DNA of 64,000 nucleotides from Bacillus sp. es.034 (GTDB taxonomy: Bacteria > Bacillota > Bacilli > Bacillales > Bacillaceae_B). Shown in pieces: positions 1 through 9,723 of the stretch. How positions within the stretch are numbered: position 1 is the stretch's first letter; every line of letters starts with the position of its first letter. The position numbers were made by a program, and so were the translations under genes. Location of the stretch: positions 1 through 64,000 of the forward strand of contig NZ_PDIY01000001.1 in the NCBI RefSeq assembly GCF_002563655.1, in the 5' to 3' direction. The notes beneath the pieces are model-generated. The model was given only the letters and a program-made list of their open reading frames with translations, had not been told where the DNA came from and ran no database searches.

Positions 1-932
1 TATTCCGAAAATGATGGATGCACCGATGATGATTTTTTGAATCGAAATGATTTCGCCTGTGATTTCAAAAGTCGGTACCCTCCCGACGATCAACCAGCCG
101 TTCCCGATCGGTTCCGTTACGCCATAATAAGGGATATCATCCTCTTCGTATTCGAATTTCCCGTTTATCAGAAAGGATATACTCCCGCATTTGCTTATTC
201 TGAACGGGATTATTCAGATTCTCTAAATCGTTATCGATCACCACTTCCGCTTGCTCATTCACAACAAAGAAGTGGCCGGTCTTCCCAAGCTTGATTTGGT
301 TGATTTTATCCAATATCGCTTTTCCGTCCAGGCTGACCTGGATATAGGCGATGTTCTCCATCGTATCAAAGTCTTTCAACACCCTGGTGATGGGCAGAAT
401 AAGATCGGTGTTTTCACCGGCTCCACTGAACCGGTCGTATTGAAGTCCACCCCACACCAGCTCTCCATCTCTTCGAACCGCTTCCTTGGCCCAATCCATT
501 CCATCAATATTCACCTTTGAGAGCTTATAAGGGGAAAAGGTCCCGCTTCCCCAGCTCATCCCGTCTTCCTTCAATACATAAATGATCCTCACAAATGAAC
601 TTGTATATATATTGAATTCAAATACGATGTCATATATTCTTGATTTTCTTCTGTGTCTGAGGAGCGATTGTCCAAGTCATCCTTCACGATCTCCTGTATT
701 CTTTCATTACTATAGATGAGATCTGACATATCACTTCCATTGGAGAAGATAAAGGACAGGGATTCCGCTGCCTGTCTCGCAATCTGCCTTGACGATTCCT
801 TACATTTTCTTTTACGACATCCGAGGCGGAATGGTAGAAGAACACACTATTAAAGACCGTAGGGATTAAACAAACGACTAATATGGTGAGAATGACCTTG
901 GCAGCCAGCCGTTTCTTTAGAAGCTGTATCAT
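1..932 (-). pseudogene. YesM-type sensor histidine kinase, N-terminal part, frameshifted and cut by window edge
   Basis: The start at 932 follows an AGAGGG ribosome site and encodes one membrane helix (about residues 10-30), then an extracellular sensor (Cache-like) domain. Near the left edge the sequence enters a second hydrophobic segment, so the HAMP and kinase parts would lie outside the window. Three single-base shifts break it: one base missing near 800, one missing near 604, and one extra near 165. Correcting them by eye restores a continuous Cache-like protein. The gene lies just downstream of a glycoside hydrolase and sugar ABC genes, where YesM/YesN-type two-component systems often sit. 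A role sensing oligosaccharide is inferred. Whether the shifts are real mutations or sequencing errors cannot be told from one sequence. Confidence 0.7.
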
Positions 933-1001
933 CTGCTAATCCCTCTTTCCGTTATTCTTGTTATCTATCATATCTCTCCTTCCCAGTAGGAGCAATAGGT
1001 C

Positions 1002-2795
1002 CTATTTATAGTCGATCACGACCAGATCCCAATACTTGAGGGATGGGACGGTGAACGTAATCGAGTCCCCTTTTTGCTTGAAGTCAATCTCCAGAGGGGA
1101 ACCTTGATAGGCATCAGGTGTTGCCACCCAGATCTTATCTGCCTTACCCCGGCCTTCACTTCCACTTCGATATCCTTTTCTTCCTCAGGCTCAGGCTGTA
1201 CTCCTTCATTATCCCGCCATTCCAGCGAGGAAGCATCAGTGAAATTGATCAGATGAATAAGCTCTTTATCCTCTTTCTTTTGGCAAATGACCAGATGGAA
1301 CCGAGCTTTGGCTGATCGGAGACGGTAAGATCCCCTTCTATCTTCACTTCTTTTTCCGCTTCCTCACCGCCATCACGTAGAAGATTCTGATAGGCTACCT
1401 GGAAGTCATAGTATCTTGTCAATTCGGTGTTCAGTTCATCACTCATGCTTAATTTCTTGTGAGGGAAATACTCTTTCGAAAGCATATTTTCGCCAAGTTC
1501 CAGGTGTGAACCTCCAGAAGCGAAAATGACCGCATTCGTCATCAAAACACCAGGCGTATTGAATTCTCCCATGGAGTCAGATAAATCATAGTTCATGTAG
1601 GCAGCCAGGACCGTATTCAGCTTGCCTTTGCTGTACTTACTATTCTGATCAATGACGCCTTTAAGACTCGAATACGTATTATGACCATCCCAAAGCTCCG
1701 AATAGAGGAAGTCCACCGGTGCCTGGGAAGCGATATATCCTTGTGCATACTGCGAAACGGCATTCATGACCAGGTCGACACCCAGTTCCTGTTTCGCTTC
1801 ATTCAAGAATGGAACATACGTAGTCGAAAGGTCTACCGTCTTCCCGTCACCATTCCAAAGTACGCCACGGTCACCAAGCTGATCGACGTGCCATCCGTCA
1901 AATCCAGATGATTAAACACTTGTTTTTCTTCATTTAGAATGAAGTCCTGCCATCCTTTATTGGAAGGATCCATCAGGTAAATATCACTCGCCCAATTATC
2001 AGGTAGGGGATGGTGATCCTGCTCTTCCGCATCCGGATCCTTGAATAGGCCCCATTCCTTCTTCACTCCCTCATCTTCAGCACCTTCATAGCTGCCGAAC
2101 AGGAGATTATAATTCATCGCCTTCATATTTTTTTCATGAGCAAGGGAAATGTAGCGTTCGATTGTATCCCGTGATACTTCCCTGTTGGCGATATCCGGCC
2201 AGGTTGAGGCAAGCTTACCATCTTCCATCTTGAGAGGTTTCTCATGTTTATACTGCCAGTCGTAAAATTGCAGCCCATTGATATGGAATCGATTTAATTG
2301 GTTGATCACATCTTCCTGCAGATCTGCTTCCATGTCGTAAAAATCGGCAAGATACCCGTATCTCGGAAATTTGGCCCAATCGGAGGATACATCAACACCT
2401 ATGTTCTGGTGATCAATGACCTCATCTCCTTGTTTTACATACACTTCCACCATATACCCCTTAAAATCATCTTCTTCCGGTTTCCAAGACCACGATATCT
2501 CTTCGTCTTTCAGATTGATTTCTTCCTCTTTCACTGTTTCTGCCAAGTGTTTATACTGAACCAGTATTTTTCCTTCTTTTACTTTTTCCTTCAATGATAA
2601 TGAAAGCTTCACGGATTCCCCCGGTTCATAGGCGGCTTGATCCGTGCTCAGTTCATCCACCCATTTCCCTTGTTGAATCGTCTCCGCTTGAAAGACAGGT
2701 TCAGAACTTGAATTCACACAACCTAAGAGCATCACTGCTGTAAGTGACATGCTTGCCAGAACGGCCAGGCTTTTCTTTTTCCCCATTACTCTCAC
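1002..2795 (-). pseudogene. GH66 dextranase / cycloisomaltooligosaccharide glucanotransferase-type enzyme, three frameshifts
   Basis: The protein starts with a lipoprotein signal peptide (Cys near residue 26, LLGC). A beta-rich N-terminal domain follows, then the GH66 barrel beginning near FPRYGYLADF and NGLQFYDWQYKHE. After mental correction it reads FDGWHVDQLGDRG, which holds the expected Asp nucleophile, then FLYSELWDG with the probable acid/base Glu. A small C-terminal beta domain ends at 1002. Corrected length is about 598 residues. One base is missing near 1901, near 1278 and near 1144, all in short A/T runs; the first lies just before the nucleophile motif, so no fragment would be active. 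Dextran or isomaltooligosaccharide cleavage at the cell surface is the family role. It lies downstream of matching ABC importer genes. Confidence 0.8.
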
Positions 2796-2813
2796 CCTAT
2801 TCTTCTATATGAG

Positions 2814-3646
2814 TTATCCTTTGACCGCTCCTTCTGAATGTCCGCTCTGTACAAACTTCTTCTGGAAGATGATATAGATGATGATCACCGGCAGAATCGC
2901 AATCAAGGAAGCACCAAATATCCAAGACCAGTTACTCGCATATTTACCCTGGAACATCATTAGCGCGATCGGCAAGGTTCTCATCGCTTCATCCTTGATG
3001 ATCGTCAACGCAACGAAATATTCATCCATGTCCCCGAGAATGAGAAAATGGCCATTGTACCGAGGGCAGGCTTCGAAAGAGGCAGATAGATCCTTCTGAA
3101 AATGGTCCAGTTCCCTCCTCCATCCATCAAAATGGATTCTTCCAATTCCTTCGGTACGGTCTCAAAGAACCCTCTCAGGAAGAAAGTAGAACCGACCACA
3201 CCACCGCCAATATAAAGTAACCACAAGCCCCAGTAAGTGTTCACAAGTCCAAGGTTCTTAATGACGGTAAATTGAGGAACGATGGCAAGCACAAGTGGAA
3301 TCATCATCGTGAATAAAAAGATCCTGAATAACAGTTCCTTACCTGGAAACGTAAACCGGACAAAGGCATAAGCCGTCAACGCTCCAAGGAAAACACTTCC
3401 CACCGTGGCGACACCTGCTACCAGCAAGCTGTTTAAGAAATAACGAAAGAAGTTATTCTTGTTCCAGACAATTTCATAGTTTTCAAAATTGGGGACTGCC
3501 GTGAACACTTCCTGCGGCTTTGGAAGTGAGTAAGCCCCGTTAATGAATGTCGTCATCACCATATAGATAAAAGGTGTAATAAAGACGATGACCCCTAATA
3601 TGAGAAACAAATAAACAATCAATTTACTAAAAAAGTTCCCATTCAT
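2814..3646 (-). pseudogene. Sugar ABC transporter permease, MalG type, one frameshift
   Basis: This is a six-helix inner permease of the carbohydrate uptake-1 ABC family. It starts at 3646 after GAGGAGGGTAAACGT. The EAA loop is visible as KELEESILMDGGGNW, and the C-terminus SGHSEGAVKG is typical of MalG-like proteins. One G is missing near 3026, where SGTW-DEYFVAL should read through; this splits the gene after about 207 residues. The partner permease and binding protein upstream are intact. As written, the importer would lack its second permease unless the indel is a sequence error. Confidence 0.8.
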
Positions 3647-3667
3647 ACGTTTACCCTCCTCTTCTAT

Positions 3668-4627
3668 CTACATGAATTTCTGATTGCTCAATTTCTTCTG
3701 CTGCGTGAATGTAATCAGGAAGATCGTCAGGCCCATCATCACACCCAGCGCTGAAGAATACCCGAAGTTAAAGTTACTGAATGCCTGTTTGTAAATCATG
3801 CTCTGGAGCACTTCTGTCTGCCCCATCGGTCCGCCGTTCGTGATGAAATACACCTGTGGGAAGAAGTTAAAGGCACCCATGATTAAATTAATGATGACAA
3901 ATGCCGTAATCGGACGCAGCATCGGTATCGTGACAAACTTGAAAGCCTTTATTCCGCTTGCCCCGTCGATTGCTGCCGCTTCATAAAGATTCTTCGGAAT
4001 CCCCTGAAGGGCCGCTAAATAGATGACCACTGTCCACCCCACCGTTTTCCAAATGTGGAACAGCCAGATGACGATCATCGCCGTCCACTGGTTCTGTAGC
4101 CAGCTGATCGGCTTATCCACGATCCCCAGATGGACGAGGACAAAGTTGATCAACCCATTATCACCATCTGCAAACAGATAACGAAAAAGGAATGCAACGA
4201 CAATCCAAGACGTAATAATCGGAAGATAATACAACGTCCTGAACGTAATCTTGTACTTAACAAATTGAATATTGATCAACACAGCAAAAAACAGTCCTAA
4301 AAACCAGTTGATCGGTACCGTCACGACTGTATTGAGAAATGTATTCCTGACGGCGTACGCAAAAGCCGGGTCCGAAAAAGCCTTTTTATAATTCTCTAAA
4401 CCGACAAAAGGACTTTCCGCACCGGGGATGATGTTATAATCCTGGAAGCTCATCACAATCCCCTTAATGAGGGGATAAATGACAAATATAGTGGCCCCGG
4501 CAAGCCCGATTAGAAGAAAAGGGGATACTGCCAGCCATTGCCTTGCCCCTTTTTTGAACCTCTGGGAAAATGGTTTTTTTTCAGAAAGAATAATATCACT
4601 GTGATTATTATTTAGATTCGGGTCCAT
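3668..4627 (-). CDS. Sugar ABC transporter permease, MalF type
   Basis: This is an intact membrane permease of about 319 residues with six predicted helices. The EAA motif is YEAAAIDGASGIKAF. The start at 4627 (MDPNLNN) was chosen over upstream in-frame starts because AAGGAGGGATCAAG precedes it at ideal spacing. It pairs with the frameshifted MalG-type permease downstream and the binding protein upstream. No ATPase gene is present; Bacillus sugar importers of this class usually share MsmX. Neighbouring GH66 enzyme suggests isomaltooligosaccharides as substrate (inference). Confidence 0.88.
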   Translation of the reverse strand: MDPNLNNNHSDIILSEKKPFSQRFKKGARQWLAVSPFLLIGLAGATIFVIYPLIKGIVMSFQDYNIIPGAESPFVGLENYKKAFSDPAFAYAVRNTFLNTVVTVPINWFLGLFFAVLINIQFVKYKITFRTLYYLPIITSWIVVAFLFRYLFADGDNGLINFVLVHLGIVDKPISWLQNQWTAMIVIWLFHIWKTVGWTVVIYLAALQGIPKNLYEAAAIDGASGIKAFKFVTIPMLRPITAFVIINLIMGAFNFFPQVYFITNGGPMGQTEVLQSMIYKQAFSNFNFGYSSALGVMMGLTIFLITFTQQKKLSNQKFM

Positions 4628-4702
4628 CTTGATCCCTCCTTGTATCCATATGAATGAAAGAAGATACTGCACCAAATCGGTGAGTACCTTCTCTTGTCAA
4701 CA

Positions 4703-5980
4703 TTACTGTTGTAGAATGGCATCCGCTTTCTTCGCTGCATCATCCATTGCTTCTTTCGGTTTCATCTTCCCGCGCATCACTTTCTCAAAGTTCAAGTTGA
4801 TGACCTCTTCAATTTCCGACCACTCAGCAATCGGAGTACGCGGCAGCGCTGTTTCCAGCTGCTTTACATATTTCTCGACAATTGGATTCTCAATCACTTT
4901 TGGATCATTCGCAGCGTTCTTATTCGTCGGAATCAATCCTGCTTCAGCCATCAATTTCTGCGGCTCTTCTGTCAACATCCATTTCGCAAACGTCCATGCT
5001 TCCTCAGGGTGTTCGGAACCTGCAAATGTGACAAGGTTCTCACCGCCGATAACAGAACGGCTTCCACCCGGACCTTCAGGAATCAAACCGCTGACCGTTT
5101 GTTCTTCCGGATTGAACTTGCTCCCTTCTTCATTCCCAAGAATGCTGTAGAACCAAGGGCCGTCATCAATCATCAGATATTGACCTGCTTTCATTCCGTC
5201 CCATGCGCCAGGTTCACCGCCAAGAATGGTGGGAGAAAGCAGCTTATTCTTCTGCCATGAAGCCATTTCTTCAACCGCAGCAACGCTTTCCTTACTATTT
5301 AGGTAGCCATCGAACTTTGTATAATCATCATTCGTCAACTTACCTCCGAGACTCCAGAAATATGGAAGGAATCCCCACGTATTGCTTCCGCCGATGCCGA
5401 TTCCACCTTTAGCGCCGGCATCCACTGCCTTCTTCGCTGCATCTTTCAACTCATCCATCGTCTTAGGCGCTTCCGTGTATCCAGCTTTTTCAAGCAAGCC
5501 TTTATTATAAATGGCTATTTTCGTATTCGTATTCACCGGTACTCCATAATACTTCCCATCAAAAATGTTCGTTGCCATCGGAGCTTCAAAGACACTGTTC
5601 TTAACATCCTCGAACCCATCCATCCCACTAACTTCTTGAAGGGCACCCATCTTGGCAAACTCAGAAACCCACACAATATCCATACGCATCAAATCAGGTG
5701 CTTCCCCACCGGAAACCCCGGCGATCACCTGCTGTTTCAATCCTTCATAAGGCATCCTCGTAAGCTTCAACTCAATATCAGGATGTTCTTTTTCAAACAA
5801 TGGTTTGATCTTCTCATTAAGAATGACTTCTTCCTGATCACTATACGTATGCCAATAATCCAACACAACCTTATCGCCACTACTCTTAGATCCAGTCTCA
5901 CTCGATCCCCCGCTGCAGCCCCCGGCAAATAACATCGTGGATATCGCTGCACCTGTCATAAACTTCTTCCAAGCCTTCAT
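4703..5980 (-). CDS. Extracellular sugar-binding lipoprotein of ABC importer
   Basis: This family-1 solute-binding protein has about 425 residues. The signal peptide ends in the lipobox FAGGC, so the mature protein is membrane anchored. The start at 5980 (MKAWKKF) follows a GGGAGGGG ribosome site; an upstream in-frame ATG at 6019 overlaps a cre box and lacks a site. The body shows VVLDYWHTYSDQEE and the pattern of alternating domains typical of oligosaccharide binders. It is the first gene of the GH66 locus, followed by two permeases, GH66 and a sensor kinase. Alpha-glucan oligosaccharide binding is inferred from neighbours only. Confidence 0.87.
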   Translation of the reverse strand: MKAWKKFMTGAAISTMLFAGGCSGGSSETGSKSSGDKVVLDYWHTYSDQEEVILNEKIKPLFEKEHPDIELKLTRMPYEGLKQQVIAGVSGGEAPDLMRMDIVWVSEFAKMGALQEVSGMDGFEDVKNSVFEAPMATNIFDGKYYGVPVNTNTKIAIYNKGLLEKAGYTEAPKTMDELKDAAKKAVDAGAKGGIGIGGSNTWGFLPYFWSLGGKLTNDDYTKFDGYLNSKESVAAVEEMASWQKNKLLSPTILGGEPGAWDGMKAGQYLMIDDGPWFYSILGNEEGSKFNPEEQTVSGLIPEGPGGSRSVIGGENLVTFAGSEHPEEAWTFAKWMLTEEPQKLMAEAGLIPTNKNAANDPKVIENPIVEKYVKQLETALPRTPIAEWSEIEEVINLNFEKVMRGKMKPKEAMDDAAKKADAILQQ

Positions 5981-6018
5981 ATCCTTAACCCCTCCCTTTT
6001 CTATACCTCCATTTTCCA

Positions 6019-6032
6019 TGAAAGCGCTTTAC
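6019..6032 (-). promoter_or_regulatory. cre box (CcpA site) upstream of the alpha-glucan locus
   Basis: The plus strand reads TGAAAGCGCTTTAC, a near-perfect match to the cre consensus TGNAANCGNTNNCA. It sits 39-52 bases upstream of the binding-protein start. Catabolite repression of the operon by CcpA is the likely role. Confidence 0.75.
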
Positions 6033-6106
6033 TATAAAACCGCTTACATTCTTGTGATGGTGTTATATATTTGATTGTTTTTGGTGGTAGTTATGATGTG
6101 GAATTG

Positions 6107-6152
6107 AAAAAAGTGTCATATTTCTCTGTTTTAGAGAGATATGACACTTTTT
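6107..6152 (-). terminator. Strong hairpin between PAS-STAS gene and sugar operon
   Basis: Arms AAAGTGTCATAT and ATATGACACTTT form a long, almost perfect stem with a short loop. It is flanked by A-rich sequence on the left and T-rich on the right, so it could work in both directions. It sits downstream of the leftward PAS-STAS gene. Confidence 0.7.
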
Positions 6153-6157
6153 AGGGG

Positions 6158-6229
6158 AAGCATGGGGACGGTTCTGTTGCTTCTCTTATAATAGAAAAAG
6201 GAAGCACGAGAACCGTCCCCTTGCTTCCT
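6158..6229. repeat. Dispersed palindromic repeat, full copy
   Basis: Two arms in inverted orientation, GAAGCATGGGGACGGTTC and GAACCGTCCCCTTGCTTC, are joined by a short AT-rich spacer. The same arms recur near 21834, 25278, 28503, 41983, 42410 and 60252. This is a REP-like family, always found between genes here. Confidence 0.85.
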
Positions 6230-6280
6230 TGCTCAATGCTTCTATTCACAAAAGTAGAGTCGCAACCGTCCCTAGTTAAC

Positions 6281-7039
6281 CTACTTCCCTTGAAGCTTCA
6301 TAATATCCTTTAAGCCCGCGCTCGCGCTGGGGAAAGTTCGCACGTTGAAGACATCTTTAATATTCAATGCCAGTTCTGGTGTTATCTCTACAAGAATGAG
6401 TTCTACCCCTATTAATCGTAAACAATCATGCAACGATTGAATTGTGTAGGTGAAATGATTAACAACCTGTTTCACTCCCCCTAATGATAATAAAACAAAT
6501 TCTATCCGTTTGGATGTACACTCCTCTAGAAGTATAGAGATCAAGTGATCTCCTCGATCTATGTCTATATCTCCTAAAAGAGGCAGGGCAATGGTGTTCT
6601 TCCAAATATGAATAATCGGTACCTGCAGTTCCTTTATCATCTGGTCTTTTCGTTTCTGTTCCTCAGCTTGTGACGTCACGTCCATCAACATAACCATATA
6701 TCCTTCTATCTCGCCAGTATCTTCCATTGGATAAATCGGCGTAATCACAATATCCGCAGCAATTTTTTCTGCAATCATAATTCTTGCTCTGTGCCCCTCT
6801 CCCAGCTCCTTCATCATACCCCTTTGATAGTCAGGAGAACGATGAAAGTGGTCCATATTTAACCCAATCATGTCTTCCGCTCTTGATAATCCATAATAAG
6901 GAGCAATGGTCTGCAGTGACTGGATGGCTTTGCGATTCATCCAAGTGATCTTGAAATCTGTGTCGGCTATAAGAATATTTTCTCCAATACTATTTAACGT
7001 ATTTGTAGCTGTAATATCAATAGGAAGCTGATTACTCAT
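6281..7039 (-). CDS. PAS-STAS protein, RsbR-like
   Basis: This 252-residue protein has a PAS domain at about residues 12-125 (NILIADTDFKITWMN) and a STAS domain at about 140-245 (VPIIHIWKNTIALPLLGDID). That is the layout of RsbR-type co-antagonists in stressosomes. The STAS loop that normally reads D-[ILV]-[ST]-G-V is SLGGV here, so the usual phosphorylated Thr/Ser is replaced by Gly. No RsbS or RsbT gene is adjacent, so it is an orphan. A sensory role in stress signalling without phosphorylation at that site is inferred. The start at 7039 has GGTGGAGG upstream. Confidence 0.8.
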   Translation of the reverse strand: MSNQLPIDITATNTLNSIGENILIADTDFKITWMNRKAIQSLQTIAPYYGLSRAEDMIGLNMDHFHRSPDYQRGMMKELGEGHRARIMIAEKIAADIVITPIYPMEDTGEIEGYMVMLMDVTSQAEEQKRKDQMIKELQVPIIHIWKNTIALPLLGDIDIDRGDHLISILLEECTSKRIEFVLLSLGGVKQVVNHFTYTIQSLHDCLRLIGVELILVEITPELALNIKDVFNVRTFPSASAGLKDIMKLQGK

Positions 7040-7852
7040 GATCCTCCACCTCGTAATGAAATTTATCTCTTTCTCTATAGTATAGTGCTACTTTATAAAC
7101 GTAAATACATTAATTAAGAAAATAGTTCCTCATTTAAGAGTTCATGTAACTAGAAAAAGGGGGCTGACCCTGGCAAGCTGAGTGACCTCTCGTCCATTTA
7201 TCATGCCTTCTTAATGGCCAATATTTACTGATCTAAAAGTTAGAGAAGAACATAAACAGGCATTGAAGGAACCTGAAAAAAAGACCAGTCCCTCTTCTAA
7301 TTGTGCCGTTTGCAAAAAGACTGTTTCTGATAAAGTTAGGGCGTATTGCTTATCAAATCCTCTTTTAATAGGGGAGATTTATTGTTATGAGCATCAGAAA
7401 ACCGGTGCAAAATAGTTTACCCTTTTATGTAGAAAGTCCCCTATATGAAAGCATTCAACAATAAAAGGGACAAGGTCTCCCCCTGGTCCCCTGCTCCTCA
7501 ATATATGGCCGCTCCCTCAAATGACTCGTCCGCTTCCATCAAATAAAAATAACTATACTCAACCTAGCACAACGGAACCTTCATCGTGAGAACATTCTCT
7601 TTATTGTAAACACTATAATCTGCTTCTCTTCATAAGTCACTTTTTTCAAGTACAGGATAGTTCTGGTGATTCCTAGTTATTATTACATTTAGTGGTTAAA
7701 CCTATCGAATTGATACAAATATTCAATGAAAAAACAAAAAAGTAAAATAAATACCAATTTATAGTATTTATTACGATCCATAGATTCATGTAATGTTTTT
7801 GTTATATTATTGTAATGAATTAGAAAGAAAGAAAGATAGAAAGGGAGTTCAC
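7040..7852. other. Non-coding stretch with remnants
   Basis: No intact gene is visible. It holds a GGGGGCTGACCC repeat-like fragment near 7157, the gene fragment at 7215-7415, and a GGGACAAGG...CCTGGTCCC inverted motif near 7468-7491. An AT-rich stretch precedes the lipoprotein gene at 7853. Confidence 0.5.
7215..7415 (+). pseudogene. Zinc-finger-like C-terminal gene fragment
   Basis: An open frame without a start codon, ending at TAG 7413-7415, encodes a Cys-rich tail: NCAVCKKTVSDKVRAYC, then IYCYEHQKTG. The C-x2-C, C and C-x2-H spacing suggests a zinc ribbon. I recall similar tails on Bacillus NERD-domain nuclease-related proteins, but this is from memory. The rest of the gene is absent, so it is a remnant. 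Confidence 0.4.
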
Positions 7853-8458
7853 ATGAAAAAAGTAATAATGTTTTTATTAGCTCTAACACTTTTAAGTGCT
7901 TGCTCTTCAGAAGATACCAATCAGAAAGAGAGTAACAAGGATTCTGGAAAGAAAGAAGAGAGCGTTGAAGTAGATAAAAAGTTATTCAACGTGGAAATTA
8001 CTCTGCCCGCCTCCATGTTCGAAGATAAAAACCTTGAAACGATCCAGGCTGATGCAAAAGAAAACGGCATTAAGGAAGTAACAAAAAATGAAGATGGATC
8101 CATCACATATAAAATGTCTAAATCCGTTCATAAAGAACTAATGAAAGACATTGCTACAAGTATTGAAGAATCGGTTGAAGAAATGAAGACAAGTGAAGAC
8201 TATGTGTCCATTAAAGACATTACTCATAATGATTCTTTCTCCATTTTTACGGTAGTAGTAGATCAAGCTGCCTATGAAAATAGCATGGACGGTTTTGCCA
8301 CTTTAACGCTTGGTATGTCCGGAATGATGTATCAACTCTATGACGGGGTAAGCGAGGATGATTACTCTGTCAAGATTAAAATGGAAGATAAAACTTCTGG
8401 TAAGACATTCGATGAAGTTGTCTATCCAGATGCCCTTGAAGAGACAGAAGAAGGTTAA
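7853..8458 (+). CDS. Small lipoprotein of unknown function
   Basis: This predicted lipoprotein has 201 residues. The signal peptide MKKVIMFLLALTLLSAC ends in a lipobox with Cys 17. A charged linker (residues 20-45) leads into a folded domain of about 150 residues with no recognised catalytic motif. The start at 7853 was chosen because AAAGGGAG lies at normal spacing and gives a proper signal peptide; the frame also extends upstream to 7793. It is followed at 80 bases by a membrane protein read in the same direction, so the two are probably co-expressed. Function unknown. Confidence 0.75.
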   Translation: MKKVIMFLLALTLLSACSSEDTNQKESNKDSGKKEESVEVDKKLFNVEITLPASMFEDKNLETIQADAKENGIKEVTKNEDGSITYKMSKSVHKELMKDIATSIEESVEEMKTSEDYVSIKDITHNDSFSIFTVVVDQAAYENSMDGFATLTLGMSGMMYQLYDGVSEDDYSVKIKMEDKTSGKTFDEVVYPDALEETEEG

Positions 8459-8537
8459 AAAATTCTTCTAAAAGGAACCAGATGCACCTAACGTTTTGCA
8501 TTCATTATTATATAAAAATTATATGGGGGTTAACAGT

Positions 8538-9356
8538 ATGTTGGATTTTATAGCTTTTATTAGTTTATTAGCGGTTTTAGTATTTTTGGTTTTAGCCGTT
8601 ATTTCATTAATCAAGAAAAAAGGAAAGGCAAAGAGAAATTTCTTGTTCGCCGTGACAGCTTTTGTTTTGTTTATGGTATGTATCATAAACGCGCCTTCCT
8701 CTACCAGCGAAACAGCAAACACCACTCCGGAGGAAGAAGTGTCTGCTCAAGAAAGCAACAATGACGATAATGCCAAAGAAGAAGCAGCTAAGAAAAAGGC
8801 TGAAGAAGAGGTCAAAAAGACTCCACAACAAGAAATGATTAGTAAGATCCAGGAATTAATTAGTTCAAATCACGCTTATGATTCAGGTTCATATATAAAA
8901 GGAGATATTGCAGAGGGTGAATATGCATTTATTCCTTTTGATGGCAGTGGTCAATATTACGCTGAAAAAGATGGTGCTGGGAACATAATTGATAACGAAA
9001 ACTTTGATAGTTTTGGATATGTATACGTTCATGGTGCTGGAAATATTGATACTGGTGGTGTATTGATCAGTCCTGCTTCATTTGAAACGTTAGGCGTAAA
9101 AAGCGCAAAAGAAATCTATCAAGTTGTGAATCAAGTAGAAGGTGAGTATAAAGAATCTGCTTGGTACAAAGTAGGAGTCGACATTCCAGCGGGGCAATAT
9201 GTAATTGAAAGTTATGGAGAAGGTTACGTTGCGGTTATGAGCGGACCAGTCGGAAACAACGATATAGTAGATAATGAAATTTTTAACGGAAGATACCAGC
9301 TTAGTGTAAGCGATGGGCAGTATTTGAAAATATCTCAAGGGGTTATTTCGGAATAA
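8538..9356 (+). CDS. Membrane protein with coiled-coil linker and two repeated extracellular modules
   Basis: The protein has 272 residues when started at MLDFIAF (8538), after a GGGGGTT site. Two hydrophobic helices occupy about residues 1-55. A Glu/Lys/Ala-rich coiled coil follows at about 65-100, then two copies of a module of roughly 60 residues. Each begins with a pattern like G-x-Y-I-K-G-D-I-x-E-G-E-Y or Y-K-V-G-V-D-I-P-A-G-Q-Y. These modules occur in surface proteins of Firmicutes with unknown function. It lies downstream of a lipoprotein and is closed by a strong terminator. Confidence 0.7.
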   Translation: MLDFIAFISLLAVLVFLVLAVISLIKKKGKAKRNFLFAVTAFVLFMVCIINAPSSTSETANTTPEEEVSAQESNNDDNAKEEAAKKKAEEEVKKTPQQEMISKIQELISSNHAYDSGSYIKGDIAEGEYAFIPFDGSGQYYAEKDGAGNIIDNENFDSFGYVYVHGAGNIDTGGVLISPASFETLGVKSAKEIYQVVNQVEGEYKESAWYKVGVDIPAGQYVIESYGEGYVAVMSGPVGNNDIVDNEIFNGRYQLSVSDGQYLKISQGVISE

Positions 9357-9374
9357 TATGAAGTAATCGGTAGC

Positions 9375-9410
9375 AAAGCTCAGAGATTAGTATTCTCTGA
9401 GCTTTTTTTT
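9375..9410 (+). terminator. Rho-independent terminator
   Basis: AAAGCTCAGAGA and TCTCTGAGCTTT form a perfect stem followed by eight T. It sits 19 bases after the membrane protein gene. Confidence 0.92.
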
Positions 9411-9547
9411 GAGGGATTTTTTATTTTTTTTATAAAGTTAGATTGCATGCTAGCTGAGTATAAAAGGTATACACGGAATATACGACAGAGATTTTTTTCA
9501 GAAAAGATATTTGAAGCATATTGGCGTTTCTGATGCTTCTTCACAAA

Positions 9548-9678
9548 TCATAACCACCAACGACCTCTTCCCATTAGCATACCGGGGTGACCTGATCCGG
9601 CGTTTTCAATTGCATCAATTGATAGTGTTCTAATGGTTTGAATAGAAAGGCGATCAATACTTATTTTTTCTTATGCAA
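9548..9678 (-). pseudogene. Transketolase N-terminal remnant
   Basis: Leftward of glpX, a GGAGGAAG ribosome site precedes a TTG at 9678. One base is missing in the A run near 9666. The frame then reads IDRLSIQTIRTLSIDAIENA and GSGHPGML, the highly conserved start of transketolase. It departs from the family after GMLMG and stops at 9548. About 600 residues that should follow are missing, so a large deletion or rearrangement occurred. Transketolase next to glpX would fit disposal of erythrose 4-phosphate made by the operon at 12.9-20.5 kb. Confidence 0.7.
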
Positions 9679-9723
9679 CTTACTTCCTCCTACTATTTAA
9701 GTAATACATTTATTGGTACCATC

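Noticed and set aside
37-294. Rightward frames across the left end of the window
   Set aside because: They are antisense to the Cache domain and lack ribosome sites.
137-592. Stand-alone 151-residue gene
   Set aside because: It joins with flanking frames into a single sensor-kinase N-terminus once single-base shifts are allowed.
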